Source: Fimisoma avicola (lineage in GTDB: Bacteria > Bacillota > Clostridia > Peptostreptococcales > Anaerovoracaceae). From it: a stretch of 5,099 nt of DNA. Shown here piece by piece: positions 1-4,606 of the stretch. Below the pieces are notes generated by a model. It made no database searches. It was given only the letters and a program-made list of their open reading frames with translations, and had not been told where the DNA came from. The stretch is taken from the NCBI GenBank assembly GCA_018714945.1, contig DVMO01000063.1, forward strand, positions 1 through 5,099, read 5' to 3'. The position numbers and the translations under genes are program-made. Each line of letters starts with the position of its first letter. Position 1 is the stretch's first letter.

Positions 1-558
1 CTCCGCTTCGGCAATGACCTCGCGGGGGTTGCGGCTCCTGACCTGTCCCCTTGCAAATGGTATCAGGCAATAGGTACAGAAACGGTCGCAGCCTTCCTGT
101 ATCTTGATATATGCCCTGGTGCGGGATTCCATGGAAGTTATTATGCCCCTGTCCTGATATTCGCAAAGCTGCTTCCGGGATTTTATGTGCACCTGTGCAG
201 TTCGGCTGTTTCCGCCCAGGCGCAGGGCTTCAGTGACATAATCAAGTATATTGCCTTTTTCACCTGTTCCTGCCACAATGTCCACCTCCGGCAGACCGGC
301 AAGCTCATCTGGGCTTATCTGGGCATAACATCCGGTCACCGCGATTATGGCATCCGGATTTTTCTTTTTCATACGCCTTATATACTGGCGTGACTTTCTG
401 TCGGCCAGATTCGTCACCGTACATGTGTTTATGATATATACATCGGCGAAAGCCTTTTCATCCACCGGTTCAAAACCAGCAGCGGCAAACTGTTCCCTCA
501 TGGCTTCCGTCTCATATTGGTTTACTTTGCATCCTAAAGTGTGGAAAGCTACTTTCAT
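1..558 (-). CDS. mtaB: tRNA (N6-threonylcarbamoyladenosine-37) methylthiotransferase MtaB, N-terminal part (partial)
   Basis: This is the 5' part of a MiaB/RimO-family radical SAM methylthiotransferase; 186 codons are visible and the frame is open at the left edge. MtaB adds a methylthio group to t6A at position 37 of tRNAs reading ANN codons, giving ms2t6A, using two 4Fe-4S clusters and SAM in the cytoplasm. The N-terminal UPF0004 domain starts MKVAFHTLGCKVNQ and has the three cluster-binding cysteines C10, C46 (INTCTVTN) and C77 (TGCYAQ). The radical SAM motif is C157-x3-C161-x2-C164 (EGCDRFCTYC), followed by IPFARG and RSR. The LGCKVNQ and CxxxCxxC-IPFARG wording fits MtaB better than MiaB or RimO, whose motifs differ. 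The start at 558 is preceded by AGGGAG nine bases upstream. The C-terminal TRAM domain and most of the SAM barrel lie outside the window. The family is certain and the MtaB assignment very likely. Confidence 0.93.
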   Translation of the reverse strand, partial: MKVAFHTLGCKVNQYETEAMREQFAAAGFEPVDEKAFADVYIINTCTVTNLADRKSRQYIRRMKKKNPDAIIAVTGCYAQISPDELAGLPEVDIVAGTGEKGNILDYVTEALRLGGNSRTAQVHIKSRKQLCEYQDRGIITSMESRTRAYIKIQEGCDRFCTYCLIPFARGQVRSRNPREVIAEAE

Positions 559-690
559 CCGTTATTTCTCCCTGACTTTGGCGGTCGCCGTGGGCCGCCT
601 TTTCTGATATTTTAACACATCTGAAGTCAAATGTATATCTCAGGCCGTTAAAACATATATTGTTATATATCTGATCTATGCGGAGGTTTC
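559..690. other. divergent intergenic region between mtaB and the deacetylase
   Basis: This 132-bp spacer must hold promoters for both flanking divergent genes. The half near mtaB is GC-rich and the half near the deacetylase (about 640-670) is AT-rich. The AT-rich half includes TATATT at 656-661 and a TG-T-TATATA extended -10 candidate at 661-669 for the plus-strand gene, neither with a convincing -35. The deacetylase ribosome binding site GGAGG is at 682-686. No operator could be identified with confidence. Confidence 0.5.
609..617 (-). promoter_or_regulatory. probable extended -10 promoter of mtaB
   Basis: Read on the minus strand, TGTTAAAAT gives a TG-N-TAAAAT extended -10 element (the hexamer is at 609-614). 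No good -35 lies at 17 bp; a TTGACT sits too close upstream to pair with it. The leader before the mtaB ATG would be about 45 nt and contains a short GC hairpin (GGCGG 580-584 with CCGCC 595-599). The call rests on sequence match only. Confidence 0.4.
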
Positions 691-1578
691 ATGAAAAAGC
701 CAGCGATCCTGCTCATCTTTATGGCAGCAGCATTCCTTATATATTCTGTCTTTCCCGCCGGGAACATGATATCCGCAATGTCCGACTCCAGAGCTTCTGT
801 CCGGCTTCCGGTATTGCTCTATCATAGCATATGTAAAGAGGCATCAGGAGAAAACCAGTATACGGTCAGCACTGAAAGATTTGAATCAGATCTCATATGG
901 CTCAAAGATCACGGCTTTACTTCCGTATCTGCCAGCCAGCTCATCGGCTATGTGGAAAACGGCTCTCCTCTGCCATCTAAGCCTGTTCTCATAACCTTTG
1001 ACGATGGCTACATGAACAACTATTCCCTTGCCTTTCCTCTTCTGCAGAAATATCACATGAACGCTGTCGTTTCAGTGATAGGACGCAAATGTGACGAAAG
1101 TTCCGGTGACATGTACCCGGACCTGGCAACATCAGCCCTCAACTGGGGTCAGGTCGCCCTTATGAACAGTTCAGGACTTGTGGAGATAGGGAACCATACC
1201 TTTGACCTTCATAAGATCTCAGGCGGCCGAAAAGGCGCTGACCGTCTTTCCGGCGAAAGCGACGAGGATTATGCAGCTGTCCTTACGGCAGACCTTTCTC
1301 ATGCCCAGGAAAAAATAGCTGCCGCCTGCTCATCCCCAAATCTGTCCAAAGATCAGTCCCATGTGCGGGCAGAAACTCCGCCCATGATCTTTGCATGGCC
1401 CTATGGGGCTTATCCGTCCGATGGCAGCGCAGATCCGATATTGAAGGAACTGGGCTTCAAGATGACTCTGACCAGCTACCAGAAAGTAAATACCGTTTAT
1501 CAGGGAGAACCGGATTCCCTGTTTGGATTAAAACGGTTTTTGCGTGATCCAGGTTTTGACATGGAAGATATTATCTGA
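691..1578 (+). CDS. membrane-anchored or secreted polysaccharide deacetylase (CE4/NodB family)
   Basis: This 295-residue protein has an N-terminal hydrophobic segment (about residues 4-22, after Lys2-Lys3) that is a signal peptide or signal anchor, so the enzyme should act outside the membrane. The catalytic part starts at LPVLLYHSI (39-47), a wording typical of PgaB/YadE-type deacetylases. The CE4 motifs are present: TFDDGY (102-107) with D104 as likely catalytic base and D105 as metal ligand; HTFDLH with metal ligands H169 and H174; and FAWPYGAY around W236-P237-Y238-G239. A GLKRFLRDPG stretch lies near the C-terminus. The family removes N- or O-acetyl groups from peptidoglycan, poly-N-acetylglucosamine or other glycans; the substrate cannot be told from sequence. 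Residues 176-228 form a divergent insertion-like stretch between motifs 2 and 3. The start is supported by GGAGG four bases upstream of the ATG. A small membrane protein gene follows 28 nt downstream, probably in the same transcript. Confidence 0.9.
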   Translation: MKKPAILLIFMAAAFLIYSVFPAGNMISAMSDSRASVRLPVLLYHSICKEASGENQYTVSTERFESDLIWLKDHGFTSVSASQLIGYVENGSPLPSKPVLITFDDGYMNNYSLAFPLLQKYHMNAVVSVIGRKCDESSGDMYPDLATSALNWGQVALMNSSGLVEIGNHTFDLHKISGGRKGADRLSGESDEDYAAVLTADLSHAQEKIAAACSSPNLSKDQSHVRAETPPMIFAWPYGAYPSDGSADPILKELGFKMTLTSYQKVNTVYQGEPDSLFGLKRFLRDPGFDMEDII

Positions 1579-1606
1579 TAAAATACCCTTAACAGGGGGT
1601 GAAAAG

Positions 1607-1768
1607 ATGAATTTACCAAATAAATCAGAAAAGACCGCTGATATCACCGTCAGTGTGGATGTTTCCAAGATCGTGAGAAATGTAAGCATCGCAGGCGTTC
1701 TGGTGGTGGGTATCATTTTCGGATGCAGCACTTACCGCAAAGTACTGCAGTGGCAGAAAGACGAATGA
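1607..1768 (+). CDS. small single-pass membrane protein, 53 residues, function unknown
   Basis: I do not recognise this protein. It starts at the ATG at 1607, preceded by an AGGGGGTG ribosome binding site at about 1594-1601. An upstream in-frame ATG at 1544 lies inside the deacetylase gene without a binding site, so it was not chosen. The product has a polar, charged N-terminal segment (residues 1-25), one hydrophobic span (about 26-39, VSIAGVLVVGIIFG), a Cys at 40 and a basic/polar tail (STYRKVLQWQKDE). It has no signal peptidase II lipobox in a suitable place. It lies 28 nt after the deacetylase and just before a strong terminator, so the two are probably co-transcribed and may work together at the membrane. 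The upstream CCC at about 1585-1587 could pair with the G-run of the binding site and modulate translation; that is inference. Confidence 0.65.
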   Translation: MNLPNKSEKTADITVSVDVSKIVRNVSIAGVLVVGIIFGCSTYRKVLQWQKDE

Positions 1769-1773
1769 TATTT

Positions 1774-1803
1774 AAAAGAACCGCACACAGGGGCGGTTCT
1801 TTT
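1774..1803. terminator. bidirectional intrinsic terminator between the deacetylase operon and prmA
   Basis: A perfect 11-bp stem, AAAAGAACCGC (1774-1784) pairing with GCGGTTCTTTT (1793-1803), has an 8-nt loop and is followed by a T-rich tail on the plus strand (TTTTC, TTTTAT, then TTTTT). On the minus strand the same stem ends in TTTT after the prmA stop at 1829. It serves convergent genes from both sides. Confidence 0.9.
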
Positions 1804-1828
1804 CTTTTATCTTTTTAGACGGACCGGC

Positions 1829-2857
1829 TTATTTTTCCGATCCCTGACGAAGATGAGCCATTATGGCGCACCACATTCCGTCTTTTCTTATCTCGTCTAT
1901 GTCAAATCCTGCTTTCCTTATGGCGGCAGCCACTTCTTCCGCTTTTTCAACCAGTATGCCCGATGAGATGAACACACCTCCCAAAGAAAGGTGTCCCGCC
2001 ACATGAGCGCTTAACTCCATTACAAGATCTGCCATAAGATTTGCCACGATCAGATCAGCTTTGAAGTCAATGCCATCCACCAGATTTCCCTGCCGGACAC
2101 GCACCAGCTTTTCCACATGGTTGAGCCTGACATTTTCTTCTGTTACCCTGACAGCTTCCGGGTCGATATCAATGGCAAGTATCTCTTCTGCCCCCAGCAG
2201 GGCAGCTCCGATGGAAAGTATCCCTGATCCGCAGCCTACATCCAGTACACTTGGTCCGTCAGTTTTTTCTGTAAAGCGGTCATGATCCTGGGTGCATCCT
2301 TTTCCGGGATCCCGTACTTTTTCTCTGCCGGAAGATCTTCCTTCCTTTAGCAGACAGACCTCCATAAGCTTAAGGCACAGAGATGTTGTCTCGTGGGTCC
2401 CGGTCCCAAAGGCCATCCCCGGATCGATCTCTATGACCAGTTCGTCCTCCTGCGGATGATACTCCTCCCATGTGGGTTTTACCGTAAGGCGGTCTGTGAT
2501 CCGGGCAGGTTTAAAATACTCTTTCCATTTGTCTTTCCAAAGGCTGTCATCCTCCCAGGTGATCCTGATATCAGTCCCTGGGAACATCTGTCCAGCCTCT
2601 TCTGCGATCTTTGCAGCGAGCAGACGGTTTTCTACGCTGTCCTCCAGATAAAAAGTTATCCGGGGTCGGCTATCCCGCATAGACATGACTTTTTCTGAAA
2701 TATAGTCCCACTCGTAGTCCTCTTCTTTATTCAGGATCAGTTCAAGATCTGCCGGATCCTCCACAGCGGTCCCGGTTATCCCGTGGTTGAGAAGGAAACC
2801 GGTCAGCGGTTCCAGCATTTCCTCTTCTGCTTCTATATCTGTCTGAATATATTTCAT
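1829..2857 (-). CDS. prmA: ribosomal protein L11 methyltransferase PrmA, with an insertion
   Basis: PrmA trimethylates ribosomal protein L11 using SAM. The 342-residue product has the family layout: an N-terminal L11-binding domain (about residues 1-95), a linker with W101, W107, W111 and the KPARITDRLTVKP region, then DPGMAFGTGTHETT (145-158). The class I methyltransferase motif VLDVGCGSGILSIGA starts at V204, followed by AIDIDPEAV and the motif IV-like ANLMADLV. Typical PrmA proteins are about 290-315 residues. The excess is explained by a polar stretch between H155 of the GTGTH motif and D206 of DVGCG: about 50 residues here against 21 in the E. coli protein as I recall it. The start is supported by GGGAGG (2862-2867). 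The Spx/ArsC-like gene ends 24 nt upstream, suggesting one operon. The identification is firm; the effect of the insertion is unknown. Confidence 0.96.
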   Translation of the reverse strand: MKYIQTDIEAEEEMLEPLTGFLLNHGITGTAVEDPADLELILNKEEDYEWDYISEKVMSMRDSRPRITFYLEDSVENRLLAAKIAEEAGQMFPGTDIRITWEDDSLWKDKWKEYFKPARITDRLTVKPTWEEYHPQEDELVIEIDPGMAFGTGTHETTSLCLKLMEVCLLKEGRSSGREKVRDPGKGCTQDHDRFTEKTDGPSVLDVGCGSGILSIGAALLGAEEILAIDIDPEAVRVTEENVRLNHVEKLVRVRQGNLVDGIDFKADLIVANLMADLVMELSAHVAGHLSLGGVFISSGILVEKAEEVAAAIRKAGFDIDEIRKDGMWCAIMAHLRQGSEK

Positions 2858-2881
2858 CTTGCCTCCCGTATTTTCAGGCTC

Positions 2882-3214
2882 CTAAAGGCTGCCTTTAAAA
2901 CCAAAGCTGACTTTTTCTCCGTCAACTATTACCGGCCTCTTGACCAGCATACCGTCAGTTGCCAGCAGGCGCAGCTGCTCGTCTTCGCTCATCTGCGGCA
3001 GTTTGTTCTTCAGATCCATTGATTTGTATAGCATGCCGCTGGTATTGAACATCTTCTTGACCGGAAGTCCGCTGAAAGAATGCCAATCTTTCAGTTCCTC
3101 ATATGTAGGCGGCTGTGTCTTTATATCCCTTTCTTCATATTCATAACCGTTATCGTCCAGCCATTTTTTCGCTTTGCGGCAGGTTCCGCACTTTGTATAA
3201 CAGATAAACAGCAT
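2882..3214 (-). CDS. Spx/ArsC-like thioredoxin-fold protein (arsenate reductase family)
   Basis: This 110-residue protein belongs to the ArsC/Spx/YffB family. It begins MLFICYTKCGTCRKAKKWLD with a CxxC redox pair at C9 and C12 and one more cysteine at C5. It continues with LPVKKMFNTSGMLYKS (50-65), which matches the family's NTSG block, and ends with LVKRPVIVDGEKVSFGF (90-106), the RPI-type block that lies near the active cysteine in the fold. Members are either glutaredoxin/thioredoxin-linked reductases or Spx-type RNA polymerase-binding stress regulators. True Spx is somewhat longer (about 130 residues), so this is better called an Spx/ArsC-family protein of uncertain role. The frame extends upstream to 3316, but the ATG at 3214 is chosen because AAGGAGG lies six bases upstream (3221-3227) and the protein starts directly at the first beta strand. 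It is the first gene of a probable operon with prmA. Confidence 0.9.
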   Translation of the reverse strand: MLFICYTKCGTCRKAKKWLDDNGYEYEERDIKTQPPTYEELKDWHSFSGLPVKKMFNTSGMLYKSMDLKNKLPQMSEDEQLRLLATDGMLVKRPVIVDGEKVSFGFKGSL

Positions 3215-3235
3215 ATGGTACCTCCTTTTTTCTTT

Positions 3236-3244
3236 AGTATAGCA
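3236..3244 (-). promoter_or_regulatory. extended -10 promoter of the Spx/ArsC-like gene and prmA
   Basis: On the minus strand TGCTATACT gives TG-N plus a near-consensus -10 hexamer (3236-3241), with 21 nt between the hexamer and the ATG. The -35 region at the right distance is poor (GTAGTT), as is common for extended -10 promoters. A small inverted repeat, TCCGG (3250-3254) and CCGGA (3264-3268), overlaps the -35 region and could be an operator. Confidence 0.6.
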
Positions 3245-3286
3245 TATTATCCGGAAAAAACTACCGGACTTTGGGAAGTCTTCGAG

Positions 3287-3328
3287 AAATGTTGTCTGAA
3301 ATCGCAATATCGTCAAAAAAATACAACA
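3287..3328 (+). repeat. TGTTGT...ACAACA repeat element, copy 1
   Basis: AAATGTTGTCT (3287-3297) is followed by a variable core and then an A-rich right end finishing in TACAACA. TGTTGT (3290-3295) and ACAACA (3323-3328) are inverted repeats whose starts are 33 bp apart. The left 11 bases match copy 2 exactly, the right 14 match it at 13 positions, and the core between is diverged. Confidence 0.65.
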
Positions 3329-3385
3329 AAATGCGGAAAGGGAGGGGGGGTATCTTATCCGCTATATACTTACATCCTCGAGAGT

Positions 3386-3446
3386 TTCGATATTATTCGA
3401 CAGATTTCGACCGGATTCGCTTCCATAATATTCCATTTATTTCCAT
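3386..3446 (+). repeat. 10-bp phased TTCGA/TTCCA array
   Basis: TTCGA occurs at 3386, 3396 and 3406 and TTCGC at 3416, exactly 10 bp apart. TTCCAT follows at 3421, 3431 and 3441, again at 10-bp intervals but shifted by 5 bp. A related CCTCGA begins at 3376. The intervening bases are not conserved, so this is a phased motif array and not a simple tandem duplication. Confidence 0.6.
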
Positions 3447-3476
3447 TGTCCGGCTGGCCTGTATCCGGGTCAGTCA

Positions 3477-3523
3477 AAAATGTTGTCTAAATCATCGCCA
3501 GATCAAAAAATATACAACATTTT
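3477..3523 (+). repeat. TGTTGT...ACAACA repeat element, copy 2, with perfect 10-bp inverted arms
   Basis: AAAATGTTGT (3477-3486) and ACAACATTTT (3514-3523) form a perfect 10-bp inverted repeat around a 27-nt centre. The next inner bases (CTA against TAT) also pair at two of three positions. The start-to-start spacing of TGTTGT and ACAACA is again 33 bp, as in copy 1, and the two copies lie 191 bp apart in the same orientation. It may be a protein-binding site, an RNA hairpin or an element end. Confidence 0.7.
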
Positions 3524-3540
3524 CGGTATTTTCGGGGTTC

Positions 3541-3561
3541 ATATACCCCTATCCCGTATAT
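3541..3561. promoter_or_regulatory. dyad ATATAC-N9-GTATAT, possible operator
   Basis: A perfect 6-bp inverted repeat (3541-3546 and 3556-3561) surrounds a pyrimidine-rich 9-bp centre. Its size and symmetry suit a dimeric regulator. It lies about 50 bp upstream of the -35 of the MerR gene, not in the -35/-10 spacer where MerR proteins usually bind, so the binding protein is unknown. Confidence 0.35.
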
Positions 3562-3613
3562 CGTCGCAATATGTTACATGCCGCCAGACCGCCGAACGCC
3601 CCACTGCGGCTCA

Positions 3614-3642
3614 TTGCTTTTGCCCCCGGGCCGTGATACAAT
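3614..3642 (+). promoter_or_regulatory. promoter of the MerR-family gene
   Basis: TTGCTT (3614-3619) is followed after 17 bp by TACAAT (3637-3642), with a TG-A extension giving TGATACAAT. The ribosome binding site and ATG follow within 25 bp, so the leader is very short. The 17-bp spacer contains a GC-rich GCCC-CC-GGGC dyad. The spacing is that of a normal sigma-70-type promoter, without the 19-20 bp spacer that typical MerR-activated promoters have. Confidence 0.65.
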
Positions 3643-3665
3643 ATACAAAATCGAGAGGTGTGCCA

Positions 3666-4484
3666 ATGAAAAAAGATTATTTTACCACCGGCGAATTCGC
3701 CGCCATATGCGGAGTTAGCAAGCAAACCCTTTTTTACTATGACCAGCAGGGCATATTCTGCCCGGATCATGTGGGAGAAAACGGATACCGCTATTATTCC
3801 TATACCCAGATAGAAACTTTTACGGTCATTTCCATGCTCCGGGATCTTGGCGTCCATATAAAAGAAATCCGGCGCCACATGGACAACCGGTCTCCCCAGT
3901 CGCTCATATCACTGATGGAATCCCGGAAAGCCGAGATAGATAAAAAAATAAAGGCTCTCCAGTGGTCAGCGAAATATATTGACAAGAGGATACAGACCAC
4001 CAGAGAAGGCATCGCTGCATATGCCGGCATCATTTCAGTACAGGAGTTTCCTGACAGGCATATGATCGTCTCTGAATATCACGGCCCTGATGATACGGCA
4101 GCAGTCACCACAGCCATCGGTACCCATCTGGAACACTGTTCAAGGCTGAATTTATACAGCGCCTGTCCCATAGGAAGCATGATCCCGGTAAGCAGCATAA
4201 CAGAATCAGGACACAGCTATTCTAAATTTTATACAGTTGTAGAAAAAGCCATTGCGCCTGAAGAGGCTGTCATGGAGCCAGCCGGCTCGTATCTTGTTAT
4301 ATATGACGATCACGGCTACGAAAACATCGGCCTCAACTGCCTTAAAATATTGAAATATGCCGCAGATCACGGCTATGCGCTGGGAGATGATTTCTTTGAA
4401 GATGTCATTCTGGACGATCTGTCCACCGAAGGCTATTACAACTATCTTGTACGGCTTTCCATACGCATGATACAGCTCCGGTGA
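3666..4484 (+). CDS. MerR-family regulator with a BmrR/GyrI-like effector-binding domain
   Basis: This 272-residue cytoplasmic DNA-binding regulator has the MerR layout. A winged helix-turn-helix covers residues 5-72 (FTTGEFAAICGVSKQTLFYYDQ, then the wing NGYRYYS at 39-45). A dimerising helix spans about residues 79-115, rich in charged residues, and a C-terminal domain of about 150 residues follows. That domain resembles the GyrI/BmrR ligand-binding fold, with EFPDRHMIV at its start and PAGSYLVIYDDHGYENIG followed by a helix with CLKILKYAADHGY near the end. Relatives sense hydrophobic cationic drugs or other small molecules and activate efflux genes by twisting a long-spacer promoter. The ATG at 3666 has GAGAGGTG just upstream. 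The longer frame beginning at 3480 would add 62 residues unlike any MerR N-terminus. No efflux gene adjoins it; the downstream neighbour is convergent, so its target lies elsewhere or is its own region. Confidence 0.92.
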   Translation: MKKDYFTTGEFAAICGVSKQTLFYYDQQGIFCPDHVGENGYRYYSYTQIETFTVISMLRDLGVHIKEIRRHMDNRSPQSLISLMESRKAEIDKKIKALQWSAKYIDKRIQTTREGIAAYAGIISVQEFPDRHMIVSEYHGPDDTAAVTTAIGTHLEHCSRLNLYSACPIGSMIPVSSITESGHSYSKFYTVVEKAIAPEEAVMEPAGSYLVIYDDHGYENIGLNCLKILKYAADHGYALGDDFFEDVILDDLSTEGYYNYLVRLSIRMIQLR

Positions 4485-4487
4485 AAA

Positions 4488-4505
4488 TGGCCTGTACCTA
4501 GGCCA
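4488..4505 (-). terminator. small hairpin with T-run, possible terminator of the symporter gene
   Basis: TGGCCT (4488-4493) pairs with AGGCCA (4500-4505) around a 6-nt loop. Read on the minus strand, the stem is directly followed by TTTT (4487-4484). The stem is short, and its outer end overlaps the larger neighbouring hairpin by two bases. Confidence 0.45.
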
Positions 4506-4546
4506 ATCCCCGGAGCTTATGTTTTACCAACAGACTCCGGGGATTG
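4504..4546 (+). terminator. large hairpin after the MerR gene, probable terminator
   Basis: CAATCCCCGGAG (4504-4515) pairs perfectly with CTCCGGGGATTG (4535-4546), and an inner TGTT/AACA stem (4520-4523 with 4529-4532) extends it. The 3' side on the plus strand is only moderately T-rich (TAGAATTTATTTAT), so termination may be inefficient or the hairpin may mainly protect the mRNA 3' end. It lies between two convergent genes. Confidence 0.65.
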
Positions 4547-4606
4547 TAGAATTTATTTATGAAGAGTTCAAATTTCTGTTTATCTTAGCTCTTGCACCGC
4601 TTTCCG

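Larger units (their letters stand above)
3215..3665. other. 451-bp repeat-rich non-coding region between divergent genes
   Basis: No convincing gene lies here. Open frames across it have no ribosome binding site and no recognisable protein features. Going rightward it holds the ribosome binding site and promoter of the Spx-like gene, and inverted-repeat element copy 1 (3287-3328). Next come a G-rich tract (3340-3350), a 10-bp phased TTCGA/TTCCA array (3386-3446) and inverted-repeat element copy 2 (3477-3523). A 21-bp dyad (3541-3561) and the promoter of the MerR gene (3614-3642) complete it. It is long for an intergenic region between two small regulatory-type genes, which suggests dense regulation, a non-coding RNA or the remains of an inserted element. 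Confidence 0.75.

Noticed and set aside
1544..1606. Upstream ATG of the small membrane protein frame, inside the deacetylase gene
   Set aside because: No ribosome binding site precedes it, while the ATG at 1607 has AGGGGGTG upstream.
1528..1731. 67-codon minus-strand open frame over the end of the deacetylase and the small membrane protein
   Set aside because: It is the antisense shadow of two plus-strand genes with ribosome binding sites and has none of its own.
1607..1768. Lipoprotein reading of the small membrane protein because of IIFGC before Cys40
   Set aside because: The N-terminal part is long and acidic/polar, Phe at the -2 position is unusual for a lipobox, and a Cys at residue 40 is too far in for a normal signal peptide.
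3215..3316. 34-residue N-terminal extension of the Spx/ArsC-like protein
   Set aside because: It would pass through the promoter, and the internal ATG at 3214 has a near-perfect AAGGAGG at the right distance and starts at the first strand of the fold.
3386..3446. CRISPR array or LexA box reading of the TTCGA series
   Set aside because: The repeated units are only 5-6 bp in a 10-bp period, without spacers of CRISPR size, and no CGAAC-N4-GTTCG palindrome is present.
3483..3516. Promoter made of TTGTCT and TATACA within repeat copy 2
   Set aside because: The spacer would be 22 bp, too long even for MerR-type promoters, and the same holds for copy 1.
3271..3636. Open frame of 121 codons on the plus strand in the repeat-rich region
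   Set aside because: It has no ribosome binding site, an unusual mix of residues, and crosses the repeat elements, G-tract and promoter of the MerR gene; it looks like a chance open frame.
3480..3665. N-terminal extension of the MerR protein from an upstream ATG
   Set aside because: MerR proteins begin just before the helix-turn-helix, as the product from 3666 does. The extension covers the promoter and has no ribosome binding site.
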